Under the pieces are notes generated by a model. That model saw nothing but the letters and a program-made list of their open reading frames with translations, had not been told where the DNA came from and did not search any database. Positions 24,985-35,496 of a DNA stretch of 64,000 nucleotides are shown one piece after another (position 1 is the first letter of the stretch; the number at the start of each line of letters is the position of its first letter). A program made the position numbers and the translations under genes. Source of the stretch: Stenotrophomonas sp. WZN-1 (GTDB lineage Bacteria > Pseudomonadota > Gammaproteobacteria > Xanthomonadales > Xanthomonadaceae); the NCBI RefSeq assembly GCF_002192255.1, contig NZ_CP021768.1, positions 3,924,001 to 3,988,000 of the forward strand. Reading direction: 5' to 3'.

Positions 24985-25404
24985 TCAATCCTTCTTGAAC
25001 ACCGTGCGCTTGCCGATCGGGCTGCTCTTGCGCGCCGTCGGCCGGGCCAGGCCGGGAATCAGGAAGTCGGTGACCTTGTGGCCCTTCTGGACCTTGGAGG
25101 CCAGCCAGCGCGGCATGCGCCCACGGCCGGACCAGGTCAGTCGCTTGTACTCCGGGTCACGGTATTTGGCGGCTACTTTCCCCGTTCTGCGCCGTGCCGG
25201 TTTCCGGCTGGGTGCGGCCGCTTCGATGGCTTCATCGCCAAAGAGTTCTTCGAGGGTATACCCCGCTTCGGCCGCGGCGGCTTTCAGCATACGCCGCACC
25301 GCGCTAGCAGGACGGCGGTTGGAAATCAGCTGCTTCCGCTGTTCAGCGGCAACCACCAGGGCGCCCAGCTCCCGCAGGCTGAGCGATTCAATATCGATCG
25401 TCAT
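24985..25404 (-). CDS. H-NS-family nucleoid-associated DNA-binding protein
   Basis: A 139-residue protein. The N-terminal oligomerisation helices (ESLSLRELGALVVAAEQRK) are joined by a basic linker to the C-terminal H-NS DNA-binding motif YRDPEYKRLTWSGRGRMPRW (residues 81-100). H-NS proteins bind AT-rich, often foreign, DNA and silence it. The frame is open upstream of 25404, but MTIDIESLS aligns with family N-termini. A basic tail (RKSSPIGKRTVFKKD) extends the C-terminus. Confidence 0.88.
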   Translation of the reverse strand: MTIDIESLSLRELGALVVAAEQRKQLISNRRPASAVRRMLKAAAAEAGYTLEELFGDEAIEAAAPSRKPARRRTGKVAAKYRDPEYKRLTWSGRGRMPRWLASKVQKGHKVTDFLIPGLARPTARKSSPIGKRTVFKKD

Positions 25405-25519
25405 GCTGGAAAGGTCTACTGCCGCGCGTCGCCTGTCAAGGCGGCCTGCCCCCGCGTAGACACGGGCTTCACTGCCGGTGGGCTCCGATCGCCTTCGTCG
25501 GCCATCCGAGGACATTCCT

Positions 25520-25912
25520 GTGAGCACCTCATCGCATTCGCTCGCCTACCTGCTTGCACGCGTCCTGCTGATGGCGCTGTTCCTGGTGTCCGGGCTGGGC
25601 AAGCTCGGCGACCTCAGCGGCACCCAGGCCTATATGGAAGCCATGGGCGTGCCCGGCATCCTGCTGTGGCCAACCATCGCCTTCGAGATCGGCAGTGGCC
25701 TGTGCATCCTGCTCGGCTTCCAGACCCGGCTGGTGTCGGTCGTGCTGGTGGGTTTCAGCCTGGTCACAGCTTTCATCTTCCACCACGACCTCGCCGACCA
25801 GACCCAGCAGATCATGTTCCTGAAGAACCTGGGGCTGGCCGGCGGGTTCCTGCTGCTGGCCTGCACCGGAGCCGGGCGCTACAGCATTGATGGGCGTGGG
25901 CGGCGCGGGTAA
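25520..25912 (+). CDS. DoxX-family membrane protein
   Basis: A 130-residue inner-membrane protein with four helices: LLARVLLMALFLVSGLGKL, a TQAYMEAMGVPG loop, a PTIAFEIGSGLCILLGF helix and a final FLKNLGLAGGFLLL helix. This is the DoxX/YphA pattern. The role is unknown; some family members contribute to redox balance. GTG 25520 has GAGGA seven bases upstream and gives the usual family length. Confidence 0.88.
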   Translation: MSTSSHSLAYLLARVLLMALFLVSGLGKLGDLSGTQAYMEAMGVPGILLWPTIAFEIGSGLCILLGFQTRLVSVVLVGFSLVTAFIFHHDLADQTQQIMFLKNLGLAGGFLLLACTGAGRYSIDGRGRRG

Positions 25913-25936
25913 GCCTGGATCCGTACTGTGCACGCG

Positions 25937-26626
25937 CTAGCGGCGAAGTTCGGCCTCTGGCGCCAGCGTGTGGATCACCTTGCCCTGCGCATCCAGAAAC
26001 TCGATCGCACCATATCCTTCCGCAGTGACGGTCAGCCGCAACCGCGTACGGTCGGCCTTGTCATTCAACGCGATGGCCGGCGTACCGTCAGAGCCGACCA
26101 TCAGGCCGATTCGGGTCGGTGCCTGTACGCCGGGAATCAGCTTGTTACCCAGTGCAGGCTCGCGGATCAGCTTCGGCGCCTGGTTGATCGAAAAGCTCAC
26201 CGCGCCGTCCGGCGATACCCGCCAGCCGATCGCATCCATCGCCGGATGATCCAGTGCCAGCACCGCCATCCCACCGTCAACATCGGCAGTACCGAAACCA
26301 CCCCGCTCGCTGCCCTTATCGTCATACAGCACCATGCCGGCCACGTTGAAGGCGCGCTTGTACTGCAGGCCATCGATGATCGGCGCCGGCGTCTTGCCGG
26401 ACAGCGTCATGCGGATCACGCCCGTGTCATCGACGATGTCGATGCGCCGTGCAGTGATGCGCTCGTGGTCGGGTGTTTCCACGCGCGTCTGCGGTGCCCT
26501 GTCGACAATCAGGCGTTGCAGGGTTTCAACAGATGGACGCTTGGGTGATTCGGAAGGCTCTGCCGCGGCGGTCGGCAATGCCGAAAGCGCGGTCAGGACG
26601 ACGATCGTGCAGGCCATGCGCTTCAT
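25937..26626 (-). CDS. Exported protein of unknown function, 229 residues
   Basis: A signal peptide (MKRMACTIVVLTALSALPTAAAE) is followed by a mainly beta-strand protein with repeated G-x-D/N turns (SGKTPAPIIDGLQY, YDDKGSERGGFGTADVDGG, IEFLDAQGKVIHTLAPE). I do not recognise the family. AGGAG lies five bases before ATG 26626. The pattern of paired strands with DxG turns suggests a periplasmic beta-propeller-like or beta-sandwich fold, which is only an inference. Confidence 0.65.
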   Translation of the reverse strand: MKRMACTIVVLTALSALPTAAAEPSESPKRPSVETLQRLIVDRAPQTRVETPDHERITARRIDIVDDTGVIRMTLSGKTPAPIIDGLQYKRAFNVAGMVLYDDKGSERGGFGTADVDGGMAVLALDHPAMDAIGWRVSPDGAVSFSINQAPKLIREPALGNKLIPGVQAPTRIGLMVGSDGTPAIALNDKADRTRLRLTVTAEGYGAIEFLDAQGKVIHTLAPEAELRR

Positions 26627-26948
26627 GCGGGCTCCTTGTCGTACGGGTCGGCGGATGTCGCATCTTGCCACCTTCTGCACAACCACCGTCTGCACAGGAG
26701 CCCATCGGCGTATCCGCCGCGCGTCTCCTGGAGCGGATCGTACTCGGCCTCATGCTCCACTGATCGCTCCGCCCATTCTGGATGTCCACTCCAGTAGAAC
26801 CTGGAATGCACCCGCTTTCGGCGTATCGCCATCGCGCTCGCTGGACGCGCCCGATCCTTGCATGCACTCAATCGCGCTTGCAAACATCCAAGCGGACGGG
26901 GCCATTGTTGCCTCTGATTGCGTCAATCGCATCAATGGCCCCGATGCG
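26627..26948. other. Intergenic region with a nested hairpin
   Basis: About 320 bases without a gene I can support. At 26897-26943 an 11-bp perfect stem (CGGGGCCATTG and complement) encloses a loop that itself contains GATTG-CGT-CAATC. It lies just past the stop codon of the minus-strand gene at 26949-27269 and probably caps that transcript, although no T-run follows. Confidence 0.5.
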
Positions 26949-27269
26949 CTAGTGCCGGCACATCCCGCCACCCACCACGGCCTGTATCGGCGGATTCGGC
27001 GGATTCGAGTGCACGAACACGTGGCGCCAATCCTGCGGTTGAACCCAGTCTTTCATGTACGCATACAGGAAATGGCCCGTGATCAGCTTGGCATCTGCGC
27101 GCAGGTCACAATACATGGGCAGGCTGCTGCTGTTGACGATCACACATCGCGCTTGAACGGGTGTGTAGGTGCAGCTCATGTTGACCTGGAACCACACTGG
27201 CCCGGGCTGGGCTCGGGTAGGAGTGACGAGCAACAGCACCACGGCTACAGCAATCACTAAACGAAGCAT
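26949..27269 (-). CDS. Exported Cys-containing hypothetical protein
   Basis: A 106-residue protein with a signal peptide (MLRLVIAVAVVLLLVTPTRAQ) and a short mature domain with four cysteines (MSCTYTP, ARCVIVNSS, MYCDLRADA, GGGMCRH). GGGGGA lies just before the start. Its ATG overlaps the last 13 bases of an upstream open stretch (27257-27451), suggesting translational coupling. I do not recognise a family. A periplasmic partner or immunity-type role for the upstream product is a guess from the coupling and the signal peptide. Confidence 0.55.
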   Translation of the reverse strand: MLRLVIAVAVVLLLVTPTRAQPGPVWFQVNMSCTYTPVQARCVIVNSSSLPMYCDLRADAKLITGHFLYAYMKDWVQPQDWRHVFVHSNPPNPPIQAVVGGGMCRH

Positions 27270-27709
27270 AGATCCCCCTGGACTCTATTCGTTTGGAAAG
27301 GCTGGAACGCAATGTAGGGTTGCGGAAGTCCCGCGGGCAGATAATCGCGCACTTCAGCCGGGTACGGAATCCCTGAGCCACCTGCGCCGGTGCCCACGAG
27401 CAGTTCCATCGAGAATGTCCGCTTGAGTCTTGAGGCGGCCGGCCCTTCCCTTTAGCGCTCACCCTGCACCTGCCATGCCGGCTCAGGAGGCCCATCGACA
27501 TCCATCGCGGGATAGAGAAGGGCATCTTCCCGCCCAAGCACAAGGTTGAAGGCGTTGGATTCGCGCACCCAGGAGCGCTTCGCCGTGAACGCTCTAGGAC
27601 GCAGGGGCAGCCCGCGACCAACTGCAACGGTAGCGGGGCGTAAACGGTCACCGAGCGGCGCTGGCTTGACGAAGAAGGCACTGCGGATGATCTTAAGTGC
27701 CTGATTCGA
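27257..27709 (-). pseudogene. Open frame interrupted by one in-frame TAA, next to tRNA
   Basis: Reading leftwards from the tRNA, one frame is protein-like over about 150 codons. It contains SNAFNLVLGREDALLYPAMD and AWQVQGER, a TAA at 27452-27454, then REGPAASRLKRTFSMELL, PYPAEVRDYLPAGLPQPYI and a TAG at 27257-27259 inside the start of the next gene. No start codon outside the tRNA is evident, so this looks like the decayed 3' part of a gene. The product is not recognised. Confidence 0.4.
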
Positions 27710-27785
<76 letters not shown>

Positions 27786-27825
27786 GGCGCAGCGTCACAG
27801 TGTAGTGGAGGCCGCGCTCGATCGG

Positions 27826-28156
27826 CTACCCAGCGGCGGCAAGAGCCTCCGAAATACGCCCCAGCCGCCTCTCCGCCGCTTCCGCGAGCCATACCTGCCG
27901 CCTCAGGTATGCGTGGAACAACGCGACCATCCTTCTGAATTCCTCCAGACCCCGCTGGTTGTCGCCACTGAAGCCCGCAAGCAATCCAGCCCCCCGACTG
28001 CGTCAGCAACCCCAGGGTTGCTCTGCGAGCGAATCCCAGCGGGTCATTGCGCTCATCTCGCATCACATCGTCCCAGTCCAACAACGGCGGGAAGTCGCAG
28101 TCGCGCGCATCCAATCCATCCCTGCCGCACGCATCAACAACCATCTTCAATTCCAT
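27826..28156 (-). pseudogene. Frameshifted hypothetical gene (about 109 codons if repaired)
   Basis: The first half reads MELKMVVDACGRDGLDARDC then DFPPLLDWDDVMRDERNDPL in frame with ATG 28156, which has GGAG seven bases upstream. After a run of six G (plus-strand C 27990-27995) the protein-like frame shifts. Removing one G restores SGDNQRGLEEFRRMVALF, HAYLRRQVWLAEAAERRLG and RISEALAAAG before a TAG at 27826. The change may be a real mutation, a phase-variable tract or a sequencing error. The product is unrecognised. Confidence 0.6.
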
Positions 28157-28390
28157 GCTCGCTCTCCTACGATTTGTCGAACCTGTTGCGCCTCCTGTTG
28201 AGAGAGGCGACCGGGTGCTTCAACACGGTCGTAGGGCCGCCCGCAGCTTTTCCCCTTGCGGGGTCTTGTATGGCTGCGCGCCACCCGGCCAGAAACCCTT
28301 GGGCTCACCGGGATGGCGAGTGATGCGGTTTGACCTTGGATTGCCTGCTGTTGCGGCAGACAGTCCGCCTACGAAGGTGTGTTGAGCACC
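28147..28390 (-). pseudogene. Decayed gene upstream of, and overlapping, the frameshifted gene
   Basis: A protein-like stretch (RHPGEPKGFWPGGAQPYKTP, QGEKLR) is followed in another frame by RPYDRVEAPGRLSQQEAQQV and RQIVGERAWN, ending in a TGA at 28147-28149 that overlaps the next start codon by 10 bases. Deleting one G of the triplet at 28240-28242 joins the two. The 5' limit is unclear. The overlap implies that this was the upstream partner of a two-gene unit. The family is not recognised. Confidence 0.4.
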
Positions 28391-28690
28391 TGAGGGGGAC
28401 TGTGTGGAAGCGAAGGTAGTGGCTTCAATTGGCGATTGCGACAGCGTCTGCGCGCAGCACTCGAAGCTGGGTACTTGGATCGTTGAGCCACTTGGACTTC
28501 GGCCGGGTGACGGTCTCCTGCGACGATGAATCGCGGCGAAGGGTTCAACAATTCTCAGGCCAGTTGCGTCACAAGGTGCGGCAAGCAACCGACACTCGTT
28601 GAGAAGATCTTCCGGATACGTCATCGCGAACAGCAGCCGAACATGGCCCGGCTCTACAGAAGCGCGGGCAAAGCACAGGCACCCACCAAA
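28391..28690. other. Low-coding region upstream of the rpoD terminator
   Basis: No intact gene. Short protein-like fragments in different minus-strand frames (for example ETVTRPKSKWLNDPSTQLRV ending in a stop at about 28425) suggest an old, degraded insertion. Codon use is weaker in third-position G/C than in neighbouring genes. Confidence 0.35.
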
Positions 28691-28716
28691 GAAAAACCCC
28701 GCACCAGGCGGGGCTT
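28691..28716 (-). terminator. Intrinsic terminator of rpoD
   Basis: On the minus strand GCCCCGC-CTGGT-GCGGGG is followed by TTTTTC, 29 bases beyond the rpoD stop codon. Confidence 0.9.
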
Positions 28717-28744
28717 CTCTCAACGCTTCAACAGCCGCCAGATA

Positions 28745-30598
<1,854 letters not shown>

Positions 30599-30688
30599 GT
30601 AGTGCTCGCGCCACCGGCTAGGGAGAAATAGGGAACGTAGCATTATACCAGCCCGGGGCCCTGCCTGCCGGGCGGTGGTCCCGCAGGC

Positions 30689-31129
30689 TCAGGGCCTGAG
30701 AAGGAAGGTCACGGGACCGTCATTGACCAGGCTGACGACCATATGGGCACCAAACCGGCCCGTTTCCACCCCGGGCGCGTGATTTTCACGGCAGATGTCG
30801 ACAAATCGATTGAACCCGCGTTCAGCCTCGTCCGGCGGCGCGGCGCTGGTGAAGCTGGGCCGCATGCCCGAACGGGTATCGGCAGCCAAGGTGAACTGGC
30901 TGACCAGCAACAGGCCGCCGCCGGTGTCGCGCAGCGACCGGTTCATCTTTCCGGCCTCGTCGGCGAACACCCGATAGCCCAGCAGGCGCTCGGCCATCCG
31001 CTGCAGCTGGGCCTCGGTGTCGCCCGGCTCCATGCCGACCAGGGCCAGCAGGCCGGGGCCGATCTGGCCCACCGCTTCATCATCGACATGAACGGCGGCC
31101 TGGCTGACACGCTGGATCAGGAGGAGCAT
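30689..31129 (-). CDS. dtd: D-aminoacyl-tRNA deacylase
   Basis: A 146-residue homodimeric proofreading enzyme that hydrolyses D-aminoacyl-tRNA (and glycyl-tRNA-Ala). It carries the two DTD signatures: SQFTL at residues 77-81 and NDGPVT at 136-141 with the cross-subunit Gly-cisPro. [13 protein letters not shown] is the usual N-terminus, so I start at 31129 (GGAAG six bases upstream) rather than at the open upstream ATG. It is divergent from the acyltransferase gene. Confidence 0.95.
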   Translation of the reverse strand: MLLLIQRVSQAAVHVDDEAVGQIGPGLLALVGMEPGDTEAQLQRMAERLLGYRVFADEAGKMNRSLRDTGGGLLLVSQFTLAADTRSGMRPSFTSAAPPDEAERGFNRFVDICRENHAPGVETGRFGAHMVVSLVNDGPVTFLLRP

Positions 31130-31190
31130 CGTGGGCTTCCAATGAACGGGGCCGGCCACGATAGCAGCGCCCTTGGCTAAACTGGCGCCG

Positions 31191-32111
31191 ATGAATCCGC
31201 AACGCAAAGCCCGGCTGGTCTACCGCGCCACCACCCTGTTCGCCCGCCTGCCCTGGCCGCTGCTGCGAGGGTTCGCGCACGCCCTGGCGTGGACGTGGGT
31301 CCGTCTCAACGCCCGTGAGAGCCGCGTCACCCGGCGCAACCTGGAACTGGCCTACCCGGAGCTGGACGGTCCTGCACGCGACCGCCTGCACCGCGAACTG
31401 CTGCGCTCCACCGCGCTGCAGGCCATCGAGACCCTGCGCCTGTGGAGCCAGCAACCGGCCGACAACCTGCGCCTGCACCTGAAGCAGCGCCACGGCGAGG
31501 CCCTGTACGACGCAGCCCTGGCCAGCGGCAAAGGCGTGATCGTGGCCGCGCCGCACTTCGGCAACTGGGAGCTGCTGAACCAGTGGCTGGCCTCGCGCGG
31601 GCAGATCGCCATCGTCTACAAGCCACCAGAGGACGAGGCCAGCGATGCCTTCCTGCAGCTGGTGCGGGGCGGCCAGAACGTGCAGCAGGTGCGCGCCGAG
31701 GGCCCGGCTGTGCGCCAGCTGTTCAAGGTACTCAAGGACGGCGGCGCCACCGGCATCCTGCCCGACCAGCAGCCCAAGGCCGGCGATGGCGTGTTCGTGC
31801 CGTTCTTCGGCGTGCAGGCGCTGACCATGACCCTGGTCAACCGGCTGGCCGAGCGCACCGGCGCCACCGTGCTGTATGGCTGGTGCGAGCGCATCGGGCC
31901 GGACATGGAATTCGCCCTGCACATCGAGCCGACCGACCCGGCCGTGGCCGACCCGGACCCGCAGGTGGCGGCGACCGCCCTCAATGCCGGCATCGAGCGC
32001 ATCGCCCGCCGCGACCCGGCGCAGTACCAGTGGACCTACAAGCGCTACACGCTGCGGCCACCGGGCAGCGGCGAGGAAGACCCCTACGCGACCGAAGAAC
32101 ATCCGCACTGA
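31191..32111 (+). CDS. Lauroyl/lysophospholipid acyltransferase (LpxL/HtrB family)
   Basis: A 306-residue inner-membrane-associated enzyme that adds a secondary fatty acid, most likely to lipid A. The H-x4-E/D acyltransferase motif is HFGNWE (near residue 124), followed by the [19 protein letters not shown] stretch found in the family. An N-terminal hydrophobic helix ([14 protein letters not shown]) anchors it. No ribosome-binding site precedes ATG 31191. Instead a TAAACT hexamer ends seven bases upstream, so the message may be leaderless. Confidence 0.88.
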   Translation: MNPQRKARLVYRATTLFARLPWPLLRGFAHALAWTWVRLNARESRVTRRNLELAYPELDGPARDRLHRELLRSTALQAIETLRLWSQQPADNLRLHLKQRHGEALYDAALASGKGVIVAAPHFGNWELLNQWLASRGQIAIVYKPPEDEASDAFLQLVRGGQNVQQVRAEGPAVRQLFKVLKDGGATGILPDQQPKAGDGVFVPFFGVQALTMTLVNRLAERTGATVLYGWCERIGPDMEFALHIEPTDPAVADPDPQVAATALNAGIERIARRDPAQYQWTYKRYTLRPPGSGEEDPYATEEHPH

Positions 32112-32196
32112 CGGCTGCTCCACCCAGGTCCCCGACCCCTGCGACCAGCAGCCGCACCACGTTGAATACGACGCCGGCGCCCCCATAGAGACTGCG

Positions 32197-33333
32197 ATGT
32201 CCGCCTCCCCCGGTCCTGCCATGCCTGCTGCCTCTTCCCTGTTCGGCGACCCCGCCGCGATCCGCTGCGAACGCGCGGTGGCCGAACTGCGTGCCGGCCG
32301 CCCGGTGCTGCTCCACGATGGCCAGGGCCAGCGCCTGGCGGTGATCGCCCTGGACAGCGCCACCGCCAGCAGCTTCGCTGCCTTCGCCGCTGCCGCACGC
32401 GAACGCCACTACCTGTTCCTGACCGCCACCCGCGTCCGCGTGCTCGGCGTGGAGGCCCCGGAAGGCGCGCGCCTGCCGCTGGCCGGTGTCGCCTTCGATG
32501 CCCTGCCCTCGCTGGGCTACCTGCGCGAGCCCGGCCCGATGCCGGACGGCTGGAGCGCCGGTGACGCCTTTGATGCCGGCGCGGTGGAGCTGGCTCGCCT
32601 GGGCCTGCTGCTGCCGGCGATGGTGGCCGTGCGCCTGGATGCAGATGACAGCACCTTCAATGGCGCTGCTGAAGTGGCGCTCTGCGATCTGGCCGAGGGC
32701 GCGGCCCACGCCACCCACGACTACGAACTGGTCGCGCGCTCGCCGGTGCCGCTGCGCGACGTCGGCATGACCACCTTCGCGGTGTTCCGCGGCGGCGTGG
32801 CCCAGCGCGACCAGGTCGCGATCATCGTCGGCGAACCGGACCTGTCGGCGGTGGTGCCTGTGCGCGTGCACTCCTCGTGCCTGACCGGCGACCTGTTCGG
32901 CTCACTCAAGTGCGACTGCGGCGACCAGCTGCGGCGCGGCCTGCGCAAACTGAAGGAACTGGGCGGCGGTGTGCTGCTGTACCTGGACCAGGAAGGCCGC
33001 GGCACCGGCATCGCCGCCAAGATGCGCGCCTACGGCTACCAGCACGACGGTCTGGACACCATCGATGCCGATGCACAGCTGGGCTTCGGTGCCGACGAGC
33101 GCCGCTACGGCAGCGCGGTGGCGATGCTGCATGGCCTGGGCATTTCGCGCGTGGCCCTGCTCAGCAACAACCCGACCAAGGCACAGCGCCTGCGCAACGC
33201 CGGCATCGAGGTGCTGGACTGCATTCCGGTCACCGGCGAGATCACCGCCGAGAACGAGCATTACCTGCGCACCAAGGCTGATCGCGCAGGTCACATGCTG
33301 GATGTGGATGCGCTGATCCAGGCTGCCCAGTAA
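32197..33333 (+). CDS. ribA: GTP cyclohydrolase II with N-terminal extension
   Basis: A 378-residue enzyme of riboflavin biosynthesis that opens GTP to diaminohydroxyribosylaminopyrimidine phosphate and formate. The C-terminal half has zinc ligands C228, C239 and C241 (SSCLTGDLFGSLKCDCGD), catalytic D264 and R268 (YLDQEGRGTGIAAKMRAYGY) and the LSNNPTKAQ loop. The N-terminal roughly 180 residues are not the DHBP synthase domain of RibBA and look like the extension common in this lineage. The start at 32197 is chosen over an in-frame ATG at 32221 without strong evidence. Confidence 0.94.
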   Translation: MSASPGPAMPAASSLFGDPAAIRCERAVAELRAGRPVLLHDGQGQRLAVIALDSATASSFAAFAAAARERHYLFLTATRVRVLGVEAPEGARLPLAGVAFDALPSLGYLREPGPMPDGWSAGDAFDAGAVELARLGLLLPAMVAVRLDADDSTFNGAAEVALCDLAEGAAHATHDYELVARSPVPLRDVGMTTFAVFRGGVAQRDQVAIIVGEPDLSAVVPVRVHSSCLTGDLFGSLKCDCGDQLRRGLRKLKELGGGVLLYLDQEGRGTGIAAKMRAYGYQHDGLDTIDADAQLGFGADERRYGSAVAMLHGLGISRVALLSNNPTKAQRLRNAGIEVLDCIPVTGEITAENEHYLRTKADRAGHMLDVDALIQAAQ

Positions 33334-33408
33334 CGCAGCCGACCTGCTACCGTCTGCGCGGTGCGGTCTCGGCCGCCATCGCCCGCCCTGCCGCCTGACG
33401 GAGCCCGC

Positions 33409-33909
33409 GTGACCGACGTCCCCCTGCCCTCCCCGCCCACCGATGCCTGGCAGTCGCTGCCGCAACGCGCTGCCCGCCTCGCTGCACTGGAAGGCGCCTT
33501 CGGCGGCCTGTTCGTGCCGGGACTGCCGCTGGCCGCGGCCGCGTGGTTCTTCGATCTGCCCGGCGGCCTGTGGACGGCCGCCCTTGGGCTGCTGATCGGC
33601 ATCGTCTTCGGCGCCTGGCTCGGCCGCCGGCGCTTGACCCGCACCCGCTGGCGGCTGGATGCCCAGGGCCTGGGCCTGCGCCGCGACCTGATGTGGCAGC
33701 TGGAAACGCGCATCCCCATTTCGCGCGTGCAGCATCTGGACCTGCGTCGCGGCCCGCTGGAACGCCGTGCCGGCCTGGCCACACTGATCGTGCACACCGC
33801 CGGGACCCGCATGAGCGCAGTGACCGTGAGCGGCCTGGACGAGGCCGACGCCGAGCGCCTGCGTGACACCCTGTCCCATCAGCTCGACCAGGACGCCGAC
33901 GCCCTGTGA
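33409..33909 (+). CDS. PH-domain membrane protein (YdbS-like, DUF304)
   Basis: A 166-residue protein with two adjacent hydrophobic segments (LPLAAAAWFFDLPGG and WTAALGLLIGIVFGAWLG) and a bacterial PH domain (TRWRLDAQGLGLRRDLMWQL, ISRVQHLDLRRGPLERRAGL). GTG 33409 has CGGAG upstream. Its stop codon overlaps the start of the next gene (GTGA), so the two products are translationally coupled and probably form one membrane complex, as YdbS/YdbT do in Bacillus. The biochemical role is not known. Confidence 0.87.
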   Translation: MTDVPLPSPPTDAWQSLPQRAARLAALEGAFGGLFVPGLPLAAAAWFFDLPGGLWTAALGLLIGIVFGAWLGRRRLTRTRWRLDAQGLGLRRDLMWQLETRIPISRVQHLDLRRGPLERRAGLATLIVHTAGTRMSAVTVSGLDEADAERLRDTLSHQLDQDADAL

Positions 33910-35444
33910 GCCTGCCGCCGCCCCTGCCCGCATCGCTGCCTGCCGGTGGCGAGGACCATCGCCTGCACCCGTGGTCGTGGTTGTTCGTGCTGCTGATGCA
34001 GCTGCGCCACTACTTCCTGCCGCTGGTCGCGCTGCTGGTGTTCGGCCAGCGCGGCGACCGCGACCCGATGTGGGCGCAGCTGATTCCGCTGTCTGCCATT
34101 GCCGCGCTGGTGCTGGTCTCGGTGCTGCAGTACCTCAGCTACCGCTACCGCATCGGCAGCGATGCGATCACCGTGCGCAGCGGGCTGCTGGCGCGCAACC
34201 GCCGCGAGATCCCGTTCGCCCGCATCCACAACGTGGAAGTGCGGCAGAACCCGCTGCACCGCCTGTTCGGCGTGGCCGAGCTGCGCCTGGAATCGGCCGG
34301 TGGCGTGCGCCCGGAAGCGGAGATGCGGGTACTGAAGCTGGACCAGGCGCTGGCGCTGGAACGATTGGTGCGCCAGCGAGGGCAGGCACCGCAGGCCGCT
34401 GACGTTGTCGCCGCCCCCTCGCTCACCGAGGTCGACGCCGAGCACGTGCTGCTGCGCCTGTCGAGCTGGGACGTGGTGCGCATGGGCCTGCTCTCCAACC
34501 GCGGTTGGGCACTGGCGATCGCCGCGTTCGGCGTTCTGTTCCAGACCGTGCCGCGGCCGGTGATGGACGCGGCCATCCAGCGTGGCGGCCAGGAAGCCTT
34601 CGGCTATGCCAACCACCTGCATCCTGGCGTGGCCGGCGCCTTCCTGCTGCTGGCTGCGGCCCTGCTGCTGGGCTGGCTGGCGCTGCGTGCGCTGTCGGTG
34701 GTGCTGACCCTGCTGCGCTATCACGGCTTCACCCTCAGCGAGCAGGATCGTCGCCTGACCGTGTCGGCGGGCCTGCTCAGCCGCACCCGCAGCAGCGTGG
34801 CGCGTCGCCGCATCCAGGCCTGGACGCTGCGCGAAAGCACCCTGCATCGCTGGTTCGGCCTGCGCCAGCTGCGCATCGACAGTGCTGCCGGCGGCCCTTC
34901 GCGCGATGAGGATCGCGCCCTGCGCGAGCTGGCGCCACTGGCACCCCAGGAGCGCTGTACGCAGCTGGTGCAGCACCTGCTGCCACAACTGCAGTGGCCA
35001 CCGGCGCAGTGGCAGTGCATTCCGCAGCGTGGCTGGTGGCGGCTGTGCCTGGGCGCGCTGCTGCTGGTGCCGTTGCTGGCGGCGGCCGCGTACTGGCGCT
35101 GGGGATCGTGGGGGCTGGTCGTGCTGGCGTGGCTGCCGGTGGCGCTGCTGGTGGCACATCGGCAGATGGCGCGCATGGGCTGGTATCTGGATGACCATTA
35201 CGTGGCCGTGCGCGGCGGCTGGTGGAAACGCTGGTGGCGCTGGGCCGAGCTGGACAAGGTGCAGGGACTGCGCCTGCAGCGTTCACCGCTGGACAAGCTG
35301 CTCGGCACCAGCAGCCTGCAGCTGGATACCGCCGGTGCACATGGTGATGTGGCGTTGACCCTGCACTACCTGCCGCATGCGCAGGCGCAACACGTGATGG
35401 AGCAGCTGGCCGCAGCGCTGGCACGGCGCAAGCTGCGCTGGTGA
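33906..35444 (+). CDS. PH-domain membrane protein (YdbT-like)
   Basis: A 512-residue protein with three bacterial PH (DUF304) units, each containing an R-x-R-x-E-I/V-P...I-x-x-V motif. The first is RNRREIPFARIHNVEVRQNP, the second SRTRSSVARRRIQAWTLRES and the third WKRWWRWAELDKVQGLRLQR. Paired membrane helices lie between them. GTG 33906 overlaps the previous stop by four bases. Bacillus YdbS/YdbT counterparts protect against some membrane-active bacteriocins; the role here is inferred only. Confidence 0.88.
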   Translation: MSLPPPLPASLPAGGEDHRLHPWSWLFVLLMQLRHYFLPLVALLVFGQRGDRDPMWAQLIPLSAIAALVLVSVLQYLSYRYRIGSDAITVRSGLLARNRREIPFARIHNVEVRQNPLHRLFGVAELRLESAGGVRPEAEMRVLKLDQALALERLVRQRGQAPQAADVVAAPSLTEVDAEHVLLRLSSWDVVRMGLLSNRGWALAIAAFGVLFQTVPRPVMDAAIQRGGQEAFGYANHLHPGVAGAFLLLAAALLLGWLALRALSVVLTLLRYHGFTLSEQDRRLTVSAGLLSRTRSSVARRRIQAWTLRESTLHRWFGLRQLRIDSAAGGPSRDEDRALRELAPLAPQERCTQLVQHLLPQLQWPPAQWQCIPQRGWWRLCLGALLLVPLLAAAAYWRWGSWGLVVLAWLPVALLVAHRQMARMGWYLDDHYVAVRGGWWKRWWRWAELDKVQGLRLQRSPLDKLLGTSSLQLDTAGAHGDVALTLHYLPHAQAQHVMEQLAAALARRKLRW

Positions 35445-35458
35445 GGGTGCACCGCGCG

Positions 35459-35480
35459 TCCACGCATGGCGTGGATCTAC
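35459..35480. repeat. SMAG repeat
   Basis: TCCACGC/GCGTGGA arms with a terminal CTAC, 14 bases after the stop of the PH-domain gene and 16 bases before the convergent gene's stop codon. A further GTAG occurs at 35482. Confidence 0.75.
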
Positions 35481-35496
35481 TGTAGAACCGAGCCCA

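Noticed and set aside
26750..26971. A 73-codon frame upstream of the exported-protein gene end
   Set aside because: Overlaps the nested hairpin, lacks a ribosome-binding site and has no recognisable composition or domain.
27786..28744. Prophage or genomic island integrated at the tRNA
   Set aside because: No integrase, no phage genes, and no duplicated tRNA 3' end could be seen.
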